Source: Polaromonas sp. YR568 | GTDB lineage: Bacteria; Pseudomonadota; Gammaproteobacteria; Burkholderiales; Burkholderiaceae_C | NCBI GenBank assembly: GCA_945878995.1 | Contig: CAMCUN010000031.1 | Location: forward strand, 1 to 44,059 | Direction of reading: 5' to 3' | Length of the DNA: 44,059 nt | Shown here: piece by piece, positions 28,474 through 37,523 of the stretch | Layout of the letters: every line of letters begins with the position of its first letter | Numbering within the stretch: position 1 is the stretch's first letter | The notes under the pieces: model-generated | Databases searched by the model: none | What the model saw: only the letters and a program-made list of their open reading frames with translations | What the model was told of the DNA's origin: nothing | Position numbers and translations under genes: made by a program

Positions 28474-29433
28474 ATGCAACTTGCCCGCCTTCAGGCGCTT
28501 TTGATTCTGCTTTGGCTGGCCTCGGCGCTGGCCATTGTGGGCGTTTATTTTTATGTCTCACCCGTCTTGGCTTGGACAGGTGGCAGCGCCTTGGTGCTGG
28601 GCCCCGCCATGGTGCTGGGCCTGGAGTTTTTGGCCCTGCACCGGTTTGGCCGCACCCCGCGTGTGCCCACTGCCAGCGCAGCCCAACTTTGGTGCGCCTG
28701 GGCTGGCGAGTTATGGGCGGCGTGGCTGACTTTTTGCTGGCACCAGCCGTTTTGTTCCAGACGGTATGCAGACCAGTTGGGGCCTGAGCACGGTGGCCAG
28801 CGGGGGGTGGTGCTGGTCCATGGCTACATGTGCAACCGGGGCATTTGGAATGGCTGGATGAAGGTTTTGGCCCAGCAAGGACGCCCTTTCATGGCTCTGA
28901 ACCTGGCGCCGGTCTTTGGCGAGATAGACCCTCACGCTGCGGCCATCGAGGAGGCCATCACGCGCATGACCCGCGCCACCGGCCTGGCCCCTTTGGTGGT
29001 GGGTCACAGCATGGGGGGCCTGGTGTTGAGAGCTTGGCTGCGGCAAGCCCGCGCACCCGAGCGCGTTCATCGCCTGGTGTCGCTGGGCACGCCCCACCGA
29101 GGCACCTGGTTGGCGCAATGGGGCCACACACGCAACGCTCAGCAAATGTGCATAGGCAGTCCCTGGCTGGAGGCTTTAGATAAAGACAGCCCGCGCGCCT
29201 GGCACAGGTACTGGGTGTGTTTTTATTCCAACGCCGACAACATCGTCTTTCCCGCCTGCCACGCCATGCTGGAAGGGACTGACAACCGCTTTGTGCCTGG
29301 TCTGGCCCATGTGCAAATGGTCCATGCGCCCGCCGTGATGGCCGCCGTGCTGGCATTGCTGGAGGCACCCCTTTGGCAGAGCTGCGCACACCCCTTAAAG
29401 AGCACGCCGACTGACTCAGTGTCAGGCTTGTAG
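28474..29433 (+). CDS. Membrane-anchored alpha/beta hydrolase, lipase/esterase-like
   Basis: This 319-residue protein has two N-terminal hydrophobic helices (residues about 7-27 and 30-50). An alpha/beta-hydrolase domain follows with VVLVHGYMCNRGIW as the oxyanion region. The nucleophile elbow is GHSMGG with Ser179. A late segment, GLAHVQMVHAP, supplies the likely histidine. The layout fits triacylglycerol lipase or PGAP1-like esterases anchored in the inner membrane; the substrate cannot be told. ATG 28474 gives the helix directly at the N-terminus; an in-frame ATG at 28432 would add 14 residues and overlap the divergent gene's start. No clear ribosome site separates these options. Confidence 0.82.
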   Translation: MQLARLQALLILLWLASALAIVGVYFYVSPVLAWTGGSALVLGPAMVLGLEFLALHRFGRTPRVPTASAAQLWCAWAGELWAAWLTFCWHQPFCSRRYADQLGPEHGGQRGVVLVHGYMCNRGIWNGWMKVLAQQGRPFMALNLAPVFGEIDPHAAAIEEAITRMTRATGLAPLVVGHSMGGLVLRAWLRQARAPERVHRLVSLGTPHRGTWLAQWGHTRNAQQMCIGSPWLEALDKDSPRAWHRYWVCFYSNADNIVFPACHAMLEGTDNRFVPGLAHVQMVHAPAVMAAVLALLEAPLWQSCAHPLKSTPTDSVSGL

Positions 29434-29476
29434 AAATGGGCATGGACAGCCGAGCTGCGTCACGATGTGTAAAAAC

Positions 29477-29507
29477 TTGGGCATAAATTCGGGAAAACCC
29501 TTATATT
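29477..29507 (+). promoter_or_regulatory. Candidate promoter of the GNAT gene
   Basis: TTGGGC (29477-29482) and TATATT (29502-29507) are 19 nt apart. The -10 lies only six bases from the ATG at 29514, so the message would be nearly leaderless or start at a later codon. This is a weak prediction. Confidence 0.3.
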
Positions 29508-29513
29508 GGGTGC

Positions 29514-30233
29514 ATGTTCCGCCCAGCTCAGTTGTTCCAGGTCTCATGGCAGGCGTGGCGACGCTTCTTCAGCCTCTCGTGGCCAGTGCAGCGCCATCGT
29601 CATGCGCTGGCGGTGGTGCCCATTCGCTCCTTAGGGCCTGCCCACGCGAAACGCATAGAGGCGCATTTGCAAAGCTTGTCGCCCGGCGACCGCTACCTGC
29701 GCTTTGGCTACGCCGCCAATGACGCTCACATTGCGAACTACGTCCAAGGGCTGAACTTTGAGCGTGACGAGATTTTTGGCATTTACAACCGCCGGCTTGA
29801 GCTGCTGGCCATGGCCCACCTGGCGTTTTCGGTGGACCCTCAATTCAACAGCTGCGCAGAATTTGGCGTGTCCGTGCGGGCCGAGGTGCGGGGCCGGGGC
29901 TATGGCGCGCGCCTGTTTGAGCGCGCCACCATGCATGCCCGCAACGAAGGTGTGAGCCTGATGTTTGTGCATGCACTGAGCGAGAACACAGCCATGCTCA
30001 AAATCGCTCGCAAAGCGGGCGCCAAAACGGTGCGAGACGGCCCCGACAGCGAATGCCACTTGCAGCTGCCGCCGGCCGACATGGACTCGCGCATGTCAGA
30101 GTTGTTTGAAGAGCAAATGGCCCAAACCGACTATCACCTCAAGCGACAAGCCAGCCAGTTCCGCGAGCTGCTCAAGGTGGTGCAAGAGGTGCGTCTGGGC
30201 GTGCGCGAGGCCCGCGATCAGACCAGCCCTTGA
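29514..30233 (+). CDS. GNAT family N-acetyltransferase
   Basis: This 239-residue protein has a GNAT core. The acetyl-CoA-binding motif A is VRAEVRGRGYGARLFERA (R-G-x-G-x-G/A pattern). It is preceded by the beta strands LLAMAHLAFSV and EFGVSVR. FVHALSENTAMLKIARKAGAK is the usual motif B. The C-terminal 60 residues are helical and charged. The substrate is unknown. A single gene between the lipase-like gene and corC, it has its own possible promoter. The first 35 residues, rich in Trp, Arg and His, are not part of the fold, so a later start cannot be excluded. Confidence 0.8.
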   Translation: MFRPAQLFQVSWQAWRRFFSLSWPVQRHRHALAVVPIRSLGPAHAKRIEAHLQSLSPGDRYLRFGYAANDAHIANYVQGLNFERDEIFGIYNRRLELLAMAHLAFSVDPQFNSCAEFGVSVRAEVRGRGYGARLFERATMHARNEGVSLMFVHALSENTAMLKIARKAGAKTVRDGPDSECHLQLPPADMDSRMSELFEEQMAQTDYHLKRQASQFRELLKVVQEVRLGVREARDQTSP

Positions 30234-30341
30234 CCACAATCAGGGTGTGGGCTCACTGGCTTGCCCGGCGTTGATCCGCGCAGCAGCACGGCCTTGGGGT
30301 CGTTGCAAAACGGAAGCTGGCGAGCTCATCCAGGGGCGAAA

Positions 30342-30372
30342 TTGAAACCCTGACACCTCCATAGGCTATTCT
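30342..30372 (+). promoter_or_regulatory. Candidate promoter of the corC-lnt-glyQS-gmhB-plsC run
   Basis: TTGAAA (30342-30347) and TATTCT (30367-30372) lie 19 nt apart, in the 169-nt spacer before corC. The rest of the spacer shows no gene. The strength is modest. Confidence 0.35.
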
Positions 30373-30402
30373 TCGACTCCTCATCACTACCGCACACCCT
30401 CA

Positions 30403-31248
30403 GTGTCCGACCTTCCCCCCAAGTCTTCACGCACGGAAGACAAACGAGGTTTTCTTCAGAAACTCGCCGAGATGCTGCATCCCGGCCCCGATTCCAAAGA
30501 CGAGTTGATCGAAACGCTGGTGGAAGCCCAGGACAACGACGTCATTGGCGCCCAGAGCCGTGAAATGCTCGAAGGCGTGATCCGCATGGCCGACATGACG
30601 GCCGGTGAGGTGATGGTGGCCGCCACGCGCATGGACGTGATAGACATCGACGCGCCCTACGACGAGTTGTTGCACCTGGTCATTGACACCGCGCACTCGC
30701 GCTTTCCCGTTTACGAGGGCGACAAAGAAAATATTCTTGGCATTTTGCTGGCCAAGGACTTGCTCAAGCTCCAGCGCGCTCCCGAGCTGAACATACGCGC
30801 ATTGTTGAGGCCAGCAGTGTTTGTGCCTGAGAGCAAAGGCCTCAATGAGTTGCTGCGTGACTTTCGGGGCAACCGCAACCACTTGGCCATTGTCATTGAC
30901 GAGTTTGGCCGCGTGGCCGGCCTCATCACCATTGAGGATGTGTTGGAACAAATCGTCGGCGAGATCGAAGACGAGTTCGACATCGCCGAGGACGAAGGCG
31001 ACATCTTCGCGCTCACCGACCGCACTTACCGCGTCAGCGGCGACACCGCCATTGAGCGGGTGAGTGAGGCCTTTGGCGTGAGCCTGCCTGCTGGAGAGCT
31101 TGAAACCATAGGCGGCCTGGTGGCGCACGCCATGGGCCATGTACCCAAGCGGGGCGAAAGCCATGTGTTGGGCGGCCTGCAGTTTGTGGTGCTGCTCACC
31201 CGGGGTGGCGCGGTACGCTGGTTCAAGGTCTCGCCGGTGCAGCTGTGA
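30403..31248 (+). CDS. corC: Magnesium/cobalt efflux accessory protein CorC (HlyC/CorC family)
   Basis: This 281-residue soluble protein is the short CorC (YbeX) type, without the DUF21 membrane domain. Two CBS domains cover residues about 70-190 (RFPVYEGDKENILGILLAKD and LAIVIDEFGRVAGLITIEDV). The transporter-associated C-terminal domain follows with YRVSGDTAIERVSEAFG. It is linked to magnesium and cobalt homeostasis; the exact role is debated. It starts GTG at 30403, with MSDLPPKSS as N-terminus and a poor ribosome site. The stop overlaps the lnt start (TGATG). The corC-lnt pair is conserved in many proteobacteria. Confidence 0.93.
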   Translation: MSDLPPKSSRTEDKRGFLQKLAEMLHPGPDSKDELIETLVEAQDNDVIGAQSREMLEGVIRMADMTAGEVMVAATRMDVIDIDAPYDELLHLVIDTAHSRFPVYEGDKENILGILLAKDLLKLQRAPELNIRALLRPAVFVPESKGLNELLRDFRGNRNHLAIVIDEFGRVAGLITIEDVLEQIVGEIEDEFDIAEDEGDIFALTDRTYRVSGDTAIERVSEAFGVSLPAGELETIGGLVAHAMGHVPKRGESHVLGGLQFVVLLTRGGAVRWFKVSPVQL

Positions 31249-32822
31249 TGCAACTGGCGCGCGTGCTCGGTGCCTCTGCCAACCGCCGCCTTGGCTGGAC
31301 CACTGCGCCGGTGTTGGTGCTGGCCGGCGGCGCCCACGCCCTGAGCCTGGCGTGGCCGTTTGCGCGGGGCTTGGAGCCCGGCCAGCCGGTGGCCTGGCTT
31401 CAATTGGCGGCCATGGCGACCCTGGTCTGGCAGCTCCAGCGCTGCCAAAGCGTGCGCCAAGCGGCCTGGGCGGCCTGGCTGTTTGCCACCGCCATGCTGG
31501 CCGGCACTTTTTGGTGGTTGTTCATTTCCATGCATGTGTATGGCGGTATGCCTGCGCCCTTGGCCGCCCTGGCCGTGTTGCTGCTGGCGGCGGCACTGGC
31601 GCTTTACTACGCGCTGGCAGGGGCGCTGTACGCGGCTTGGCGGCCTGCTTCGCCCTGGGCGGGCGCATTTTTATTTGCGGCCTGCTGGTTGCTGGCCGAG
31701 TTGGCCCGGGTGCGGCTGTTCACGGGCTTTCCTTGGGGCGAGTCGGGTTACGCCCATGTGGACGGCTGGGCCCAGCCCTTGGCGCGCTGGATGGGGGTGC
31801 ACGGCCTGAGCTGGTTGGCCGCGCTCTGGGCGGCGGCCGTGGCCGCTTGCTTGGTGCGGTCCGCCCCTAAGCGTTGGCTGGTGGCCGCCGGCCTGGTGCT
31901 GCTCGCGGGAGGGCTGGCCGCACTGCCCGCCCCTGTGGCCCAGCCCCTGGCGCAGCCGCCGCTGACGCTGACCCTGGTGCAGGGCAACATTGCCCAAGAC
32001 GAAAAATTCATCCCTGGCCAAGGCGTGGCCAACGCCCTGCGCTACTACGGCGAACAACTCGGCCAAACCCGCTCGTCCTTGGTGGTCTTGCCTGAAACCG
32101 CCATCCCCCTGCTGCCTGGCCAGTTGCCGCCAGGCTACTGGCGCGCCATTGAGGCGCGTTTTGCTAAAGGCGAGCAAGCCGCCCTCATTGGCATGCCCTG
32201 GGGTGAGCCTGGCCAGGGCTACACCAATTCGGTGCTGGGCCTCAAGCCCGGTGCTGAGCAGGCCTATCGCTACGACAAACACCACCTGGTGCCCTTTGGC
32301 GAGTTCATCCCGCCGCTGTTCAAGTGGTTTGTGCGCCTGATGAACATTCCTTTGGGAGACTTCAACCGAGGCGCCGTGGGTCAGGCCTCGTTTGAGTGGC
32401 AAGGCCAGCGCCTGGCGCCCAACATTTGTTACGAAGACCTGTTTGGTGAGGAACTGGGCGCACGCTTTGCCAACCCGCAGACGGCCCCCACCGTGTTCGT
32501 GAACCTGAGCAACATCGCTTGGTTTGGCAACACGGTGGCGATTGACCAGCACCTGCATATTTCGCGCATGCGCGCCTTGGAGTTCGCCAGGCCCATGGTG
32601 CGGGCCACCAACACCGGCGCCACCGTGGTCATCAACGCGCAAGGCCAAGTCACGCACGCCCTGCCGCGCCACACCCGGGGCGTGCTGGAGGCCCAGGTGC
32701 AAGGCACCCAGGGCCTGAGTCCTTATGCCCGCTGGGTCTCGGTGCTGGGCCTGTGGCCCTGGCTGGTGCTGGGCCTGGCCACGCTGCTCACCGCTTGGTG
32801 GGCCCAACGGCGGCGGCAATGA
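31248..32822 (+). CDS. lnt: Apolipoprotein N-acyltransferase
   Basis: This 524-residue protein has an N-terminal block of about six membrane helices (residues 15-225) and a periplasmic nitrilase-like domain. One further helix lies at the C-terminus. The catalytic triad is visible: E283 in LPETAIPL, K344 in YDKHHLVPFGEF and C394 in NICYEDLFG, matching E. coli E267, K335 and C387. It adds the third acyl chain to lipoproteins in the inner membrane. ATG 31248 overlaps the corC stop; a GTG three bases upstream is an alternative. It is followed by a 110-nt spacer to glyQ. Confidence 0.95.
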   Translation: MQLARVLGASANRRLGWTTAPVLVLAGGAHALSLAWPFARGLEPGQPVAWLQLAAMATLVWQLQRCQSVRQAAWAAWLFATAMLAGTFWWLFISMHVYGGMPAPLAALAVLLLAAALALYYALAGALYAAWRPASPWAGAFLFAACWLLAELARVRLFTGFPWGESGYAHVDGWAQPLARWMGVHGLSWLAALWAAAVAACLVRSAPKRWLVAAGLVLLAGGLAALPAPVAQPLAQPPLTLTLVQGNIAQDEKFIPGQGVANALRYYGEQLGQTRSSLVVLPETAIPLLPGQLPPGYWRAIEARFAKGEQAALIGMPWGEPGQGYTNSVLGLKPGAEQAYRYDKHHLVPFGEFIPPLFKWFVRLMNIPLGDFNRGAVGQASFEWQGQRLAPNICYEDLFGEELGARFANPQTAPTVFVNLSNIAWFGNTVAIDQHLHISRMRALEFARPMVRATNTGATVVINAQGQVTHALPRHTRGVLEAQVQGTQGLSPYARWVSVLGLWPWLVLGLATLLTAWWAQRRRQ

Positions 32823-32932
32823 GCGGGTGCTGATGAGCCTGGCCTGCGCACAAGCGGCTCAGTAGAATGCAGAGTTTTGCTCCGGGGTCGGAGCCATCTT
32901 CTTTGGGGCCTCGCGCCTGTTCGCGCTTTCAC

Positions 32933-33847
32933 ATGCTCACCTTCCAGCAAATCATCTTGACGCTGCAGTCCTACTGGGACAAGCAGGGCTGCGCTTTGCT
33001 CCAGCCCTACGACATGGAGGTCGGTGCAGGCACCTCGCACACCGCCACTTTTTTGCGTGCCTTGGGGCCTGAGCCTTGGCGCGCCGCGTATGTGCAGCCC
33101 AGCCGCCGTCCCAAGGACGGCCGCTACGGCGAGAACCCCAACCGACTGCAGCACTACTACCAGTACCAGGTGGTGCTCAAGCCGGCGCCTGCCAATATCT
33201 TGGAGCTGTACTTGGGCTCGCTCGAAGCACTGGGCTTTGACCTCAAGAAAAACGACATCCGCTTTGTGGAAGACGACTGGGAAAACCCCACGCTGGGCGC
33301 CTGGGGCCTGGGCTGGGAGGTCTGGCTCAACGGCATGGAAGTGACGCAGTTCACCTACTTTCAGCAGGTTGGCGGCATTGACTGCAGGCCCATCACTGGC
33401 GAGATCACCTATGGATTAGAGCGCCTGGCTATGTATCTTCAAGGCGTGGACAACGTCTACAACCTGACCTGGACAGCGGGCCTGAGTTACGGTGACGTTT
33501 ACAAGCAAAACGAAATCGAGCAGTCGACTTACAACTTTGAGCACAGCGACGCCGACTTCTTGTTCACCGCCTTCACGGCCCATGAAAAGCAGGCCAAGCA
33601 CTTGATCGCTTCGCAACTGGCGCTGCCCGCTTACGAGCAAGTGCTCAAGGCCGCCCACAGTTTTAACTTGCTCGACGCGCGCGGCGCGATCAGCGTGACC
33701 GAGCGCGCCGCCTACATAGGCCGCATCCGCAACCTGGCCCGAGCCGTGGCGCAAAGCTATTGCGACAGCCGCGAGCGCTTGGGCTTCCCCATGGCGCCGC
33801 GCGAATGGGTCGAGCAACTCAGCGCTTTGACCAAGAAGGCCGCATAA
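32933..33847 (+). CDS. glyQ: Glycyl-tRNA synthetase alpha subunit
   Basis: This 304-residue protein is the class II catalytic alpha subunit of the bacterial alpha2-beta2 GlyRS. It starts [19 protein letters not shown]. It contains [35 protein letters not shown], and [21 protein letters not shown], all family hallmarks, then [14 protein letters not shown]. An ATG at 32867 would add 22 unrelated residues and lies inside a TAGAAT box (32863-32868) that could be a promoter -10, so I use 32933. The glyS start lies five bases after the stop. Confidence 0.96.
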   Translation: MLTFQQIILTLQSYWDKQGCALLQPYDMEVGAGTSHTATFLRALGPEPWRAAYVQPSRRPKDGRYGENPNRLQHYYQYQVVLKPAPANILELYLGSLEALGFDLKKNDIRFVEDDWENPTLGAWGLGWEVWLNGMEVTQFTYFQQVGGIDCRPITGEITYGLERLAMYLQGVDNVYNLTWTAGLSYGDVYKQNEIEQSTYNFEHSDADFLFTAFTAHEKQAKHLIASQLALPAYEQVLKAAHSFNLLDARGAISVTERAAYIGRIRNLARAVAQSYCDSRERLGFPMAPREWVEQLSALTKKAA

Positions 33848-33852
33848 GTCCC

Positions 33853-35982
33853 ATGACCCTCTCTACCTCCAGTTTGCTGCTCGAACTCTTTGTGGAAGAG
33901 CTGCCCCCCAAGGCCCTGAAAAAACTCGGTGATGCCTTCGCCGGCGTGCTGTTCGAGCAGCTCAAAGCCCAGGGTTTGTGCACAGCCGACTCGCAGCTGA
34001 CGGCCTATGCCTCGCCACGCCGCCTGGCCGCGCACATCACGGCCGTGCATTCCCAAGCCGCAGACAAGCCCGTCTCGCAAAAGCTGATGCCGGTGGCCGT
34101 GGGCCTGGACGCGGCGGGCCAGGCCACGCCCGCATTGCTGAAAAAACTGCAAGCCCTGGGCGCTGACGCATCGGCCGTGGCGGGCCTCAAACGCGCGCAA
34201 GACGGCAAGGCCGAGGCGCTGTTTTATGACAGCCTGGTCACAGGCGCCAACTTGGCCGAAGGCTTGCAAAAAGCCTTGTTGGATGCCATTGCCAAGCTGC
34301 CCATCCCCAAGGTCATGAGCTACCAGCTTGAAAGCGACTGCGAGCTGCCCGGCTGGAGCAGCGTGAGCTTTGTGCGCCCTGCACACGGCTTGGTGGCTTT
34401 GCATGGCAGCCAAGTGGTGAATGTGCAAGCGCTGGGCCTGAGGTCTGGCAACCGCACGCAGGGCCACCGCTTTGAAGCGGCAGTCTCGCCCGTGGTGATT
34501 TTGGATGCCGACAGCTATGCCGCCACCTTGGAAAAAGACGGCGCTGTGATCGCCAGCTTTGACCAGCGCCGCGCCGAGATCGTGCGTCAGCTTCAAGCGG
34601 CTGCGGCCCAAGTCGGCCAGGGTGCCCGCCCGATTGAGGACGACGCCTTGCTCGACGAAGTCACCGCCTTGGTCGAGCGGCCCAATGTGTTGGTCTGTCA
34701 GTTTGAGCCTGAATTCTTGCAAGTGCCGCAAGAGTGCCTGATTCTCACCATGAAGGCCAACCAAAAATACTTTCCGCTGCTCAACGCCGCGGGCAAGCTC
34801 ACGCACCAGTTTTTGGTGGTGAGCAACATCAGCCCGGCCGATGCGTCGGCCGTGGTGGGCGGCAACGAGCGCGTGGTGCGCCCGCGCTTGGCCGACGCCA
34901 AGTTCTTTTTTGACCAAGACCGCAAAAAAACCTTGGAGTCGCGCGTCGAAGGCCTGGCCAAGGTGGTTTACCACAACAAGCTGGGCACACAGTCCGAGCG
35001 CATGGCGCGGGTGTGTGCCATGGCCAAGGCCATTGGCCAGCAGCTGGGCGGCGCTGAGCAGGCCCGCCAAGCGGAGCTGGCCGCGCGCTTGGCCAAGACC
35101 GACTTGCTCACCGACATGGTGGGCGAGTTCCCAGAGCTGCAAGGCATCATGGGCAATTACTACGCCCGCCACGACGGACTGGGTGAGGACATTGCCAACG
35201 CGATTTCCGACCACTACTGCCCCCGTTTTGCGGGCGACCACCTGCCTGCCAACGCTGTCGGCGTGGCCGTGGCGCTGGCCGACAAGCTAGAAACCTTGGT
35301 CGGCATGTTTGGCATTGGCAACCTGCCTTCAGGCGACAAAGACCCCTTTGCGCTGCGCCGCCATGCCTTGGGCGTGGTGAGGCTCTTGATTGAAAAACAG
35401 CTGCCCCTGCAGCTCGATGCGCTGCTGCACATGGCGGTGCCGGTGTTTGGCGACAAGATTCAAGACCCCCGCGCTGCGCTCTCGGCCTTCATCTACGACC
35501 GCCTGTCGGGCAACCTGCGCGAGCAGGGCTACAGCGCCCAAGAGGTGGACGCCGTGCTGGCGCTCCACCCCCAGCGCCTGGCCGATGTGGCCCAGCGCCT
35601 GGCGGCTGTGCGCGCCTTTGCGGCACTGCCGCAGGCGCCCGCCCTGGCGGCCGCCAACAAGCGCATTGGCAACATCTTGAAAAAAGCCGATGGCGCAGTC
35701 GACCCCCACGTCAGCGAAGTGCTGCTGCAAGAAGACGCTGAAAAAGCGCTCTACCTGGCCATGGGCCAGATCCTGCCGCAGGCCGACGCCCAGTTTGCCG
35801 CCGGTGACCACACGCAAAGCCTGCAAACCCTGGCCGCCCTGCGCGAGCCGGTGGATGCTTTTTTTGACGGCGTCATGGTCAATGCCGAGCAGCTGGACCT
35901 GCGCCTCAATCGCCTGGGCCTGCTCAGCGCGCTGCACCAGGCCATGAACCGCGTGGCCGACCTTTCGCGCCTGGCGAGCTGA
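33853..35982 (+). CDS. glyS: Glycyl-tRNA synthetase beta subunit
   Basis: This 709-residue protein is the GlyRS beta subunit, which binds tRNA and supports the alpha subunit. Hallmarks are SLLLELFVEELPPKAL at the N-terminus, FVRPAHGLVALHGSQVV, GHRFEAAVSP, and KYFPLLNAAGKL. FFDQDRKKTLESRVEGLAKVV and the HD-like LTDMVGEFPELQGIMG-Y region follow. The C-terminal anticodon-binding domain has FDGVMVNAEQLDLRLNRLGLL. Only five bases separate it from glyQ. It is followed after 14 bases by gmhB, so the unit continues. Confidence 0.96.
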   Translation: MTLSTSSLLLELFVEELPPKALKKLGDAFAGVLFEQLKAQGLCTADSQLTAYASPRRLAAHITAVHSQAADKPVSQKLMPVAVGLDAAGQATPALLKKLQALGADASAVAGLKRAQDGKAEALFYDSLVTGANLAEGLQKALLDAIAKLPIPKVMSYQLESDCELPGWSSVSFVRPAHGLVALHGSQVVNVQALGLRSGNRTQGHRFEAAVSPVVILDADSYAATLEKDGAVIASFDQRRAEIVRQLQAAAAQVGQGARPIEDDALLDEVTALVERPNVLVCQFEPEFLQVPQECLILTMKANQKYFPLLNAAGKLTHQFLVVSNISPADASAVVGGNERVVRPRLADAKFFFDQDRKKTLESRVEGLAKVVYHNKLGTQSERMARVCAMAKAIGQQLGGAEQARQAELAARLAKTDLLTDMVGEFPELQGIMGNYYARHDGLGEDIANAISDHYCPRFAGDHLPANAVGVAVALADKLETLVGMFGIGNLPSGDKDPFALRRHALGVVRLLIEKQLPLQLDALLHMAVPVFGDKIQDPRAALSAFIYDRLSGNLREQGYSAQEVDAVLALHPQRLADVAQRLAAVRAFAALPQAPALAAANKRIGNILKKADGAVDPHVSEVLLQEDAEKALYLAMGQILPQADAQFAAGDHTQSLQTLAALREPVDAFFDGVMVNAEQLDLRLNRLGLLSALHQAMNRVADLSRLAS

Positions 35983-35996
35983 GCGGCTGACTCACC

Positions 35997-36590
35997 ATGC
36001 CTGCCGACCGCCACCTCAAGCTCGTCATCCTGGACCGGGACGGCACCATCAACCACGACAGCGACGACTTTGTAAAGTCCGCCGAGGAATGGCAGCCCTT
36101 GCCAGGGGCGCTCGAAGCGATTGCGCGCCTGAACCACGCGGGCTGGCATGTGGTGATTGCGTCCAACCAGTCGGGTTTGGGCCGGGGCTTGTTTGACGTG
36201 GCTGCCCTCAACGCCATGCACGACAAATTGCACAAGCAACTGGCCGCGGTGGGCGGCCGCATTGACGCCATTTTTTACTGCCCGCACGCCCCTGAAGATG
36301 GGTGCCACTGCCGCAAGCCCCAGTCTGGCTTGTTCGAGCAAATCGGCGCCCGTTTTGGGGTCTCGCTCAAAGGCCTGCCCGCCGTTGGTGACTCCTTGCG
36401 CGACCTGCAGGCAGGCAGCGCGGTCGGTTGCGAGCCCCACCTGGTGCTGACCGGCAAATCGGCCGGTTTGCCTGCCGAGCAGGCCAGCCATGGCCTGCCC
36501 GAGGGCACGCGGGTACACGCCGACCTGGCCGCCTTCGCAGATTATTTGCTTGGCCGCAGCCCGGTCAAACCTGTGCTTGCTGCCGCTTGA
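35997..36590 (+). CDS. gmhB: D-glycero-beta-D-manno-heptose-1,7-bisphosphate 7-phosphatase
   Basis: This 197-residue HAD-family phosphatase has the nucleophile and general acid D13 and D15 in LDRDGT. The SNQSGLGRG motif and a CPHAPEDGCHCRKP zinc-binding loop, the GmhB hallmark, are present. GDSLRDLQAG forms the third HAD motif. It removes the 7-phosphate during ADP-heptose synthesis for lipopolysaccharide inner core. The ATG at 35997 follows glyS closely. The plsC start comes eight bases after its stop. A histidinol-phosphatase role is less likely given the zinc loop and the lipid neighbours. Confidence 0.92.
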   Translation: MPADRHLKLVILDRDGTINHDSDDFVKSAEEWQPLPGALEAIARLNHAGWHVVIASNQSGLGRGLFDVAALNAMHDKLHKQLAAVGGRIDAIFYCPHAPEDGCHCRKPQSGLFEQIGARFGVSLKGLPAVGDSLRDLQAGSAVGCEPHLVLTGKSAGLPAEQASHGLPEGTRVHADLAAFADYLLGRSPVKPVLAAA

Positions 36591-36597
36591 ACACGCC

Positions 36598-37380
36598 ATG
36601 GCCCTGATCCGATCCCTCCTTCATTTGCTGTTCATGGGCATCACCGTGGTGCCCTGGGCGCTGGTGGTGCTGTTGTGTTCCCTGTTCATGAGCAGCACGC
36701 GCATTTACTGGCTGTGTGCAGGCTGGTTGCGGCTGGCCGTGGCCGGTGCACGCTGGTTGCTGGGCATACGCACCCGGGTCACGGGCTGGGACAACCTGCC
36801 CACGGGCCAGACCAGTGCGGCTGTGCTCTTGCTCAAGCACCAAAGCACCTTTGAGACATTTTTAATGCCCACGCTGATGCCACACCCGTTGGCCTATGTG
36901 TTCAAAAAAGAGCTGTTGCAGGTGCCGTTTTTTGGCTGGGCCATGAGCCGCATGGACATGATCCACATTGACCGCAGCAAGCGCAACGAAGCCTTTGCCA
37001 AGGTGGTGCAGCAAGGCCGGCGGCTCATGGGCCAAGGCGTGTGGGTCATCATGTTCCCGGAAGGCACGCGCATTGCGCGCGGTCAAAAAGGCGTTTATAA
37101 AAGCGGCGGCACGCGCCTGGCCATTGAGACCGGCGCGCCCGTGATCCCGGTGGCCGTGAGCTCGGCCAAATGCTGGCCGCGCAAGGCGCTCATCAAGCGG
37201 CCGGGCGTGGTGGACGTGTCCATTGGCCCGGCGATCTCCAGCGTGGGCCGCAAGCCCGACGAGCTCATGGCCGAGGTTGAGGCCTGGATTGAGGCCGAAA
37301 TGCGCCGCCTGGACCCCGAGGCCTACCCGCCAGACGCCGCTGTGCCAGACCAGGCAGGCAATCGCCGCGGGGACCGCTGA
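36598..37380 (+). CDS. plsC: 1-acyl-sn-glycerol-3-phosphate acyltransferase (HX4E variant)
   Basis: This 260-residue enzyme has N-terminal membrane helices (residues about 8-30) and an LPLAT domain. The catalytic block reads KHQSTFET, so H81 is followed at +5 by Glu86 rather than the textbook Asp of HX4D. The second block FPEGTR and third block VIPVAVSS are normal. It makes phosphatidic acid from lysophosphatidic acid in the inner membrane. The HX4E form recurs, as far as I recall, in related betaproteobacteria. It ends the corC-to-plsC run; a 143-nt spacer follows. Confidence 0.9.
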   Translation: MALIRSLLHLLFMGITVVPWALVVLLCSLFMSSTRIYWLCAGWLRLAVAGARWLLGIRTRVTGWDNLPTGQTSAAVLLLKHQSTFETFLMPTLMPHPLAYVFKKELLQVPFFGWAMSRMDMIHIDRSKRNEAFAKVVQQGRRLMGQGVWVIMFPEGTRIARGQKGVYKSGGTRLAIETGAPVIPVAVSSAKCWPRKALIKRPGVVDVSIGPAISSVGRKPDELMAEVEAWIEAEMRRLDPEAYPPDAAVPDQAGNRRGDR

Positions 37381-37433
37381 GCCCCCTCGCTCTTGAACTG
37401 AATTGGGGCCAAAATTGAGCCTCGCTTGCCACC

Positions 37434-37466
37434 CGCTTGACCACCACTTGACCACCATTTGAGCCT
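37434..37466 (+). repeat. Short tandem repeat, three 11-nt units
   Basis: Three imperfect copies of C-N-C-TTGACCAC lie head to tail in the spacer between plsC and the metallopeptidase gene. The third copy is degenerate (CATTTGAGCCT). It could be slippage or a protein-binding array; no function is visible. The rest of the 37381-37523 spacer is unremarkable. Confidence 0.45.
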
Positions 37467-37523
37467 GGCAACAGGCTGAAACAGCGGCTCACACCATCGC
37501 GTCCTGCACCTACACTGCTTCGC

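Noticed and set aside
27438..28787. A 449-codon plus-strand frame opposite the MBL-fold gene
   Set aside because: It is antisense to a gene with an intact HxHxDH motif and runs out of frame into the lipase-like gene.
32867..32932. An upstream ATG that would extend GlyQ by 22 residues
   Set aside because: The extra residues have no family resemblance and the ATG overlaps a -10-like TAGAAT; the normal N-terminus starts at 32933.
33757..35241. A 494-codon minus-strand frame opposite glyS
   Set aside because: It is a shadow of glyS with no ribosome site or motif.
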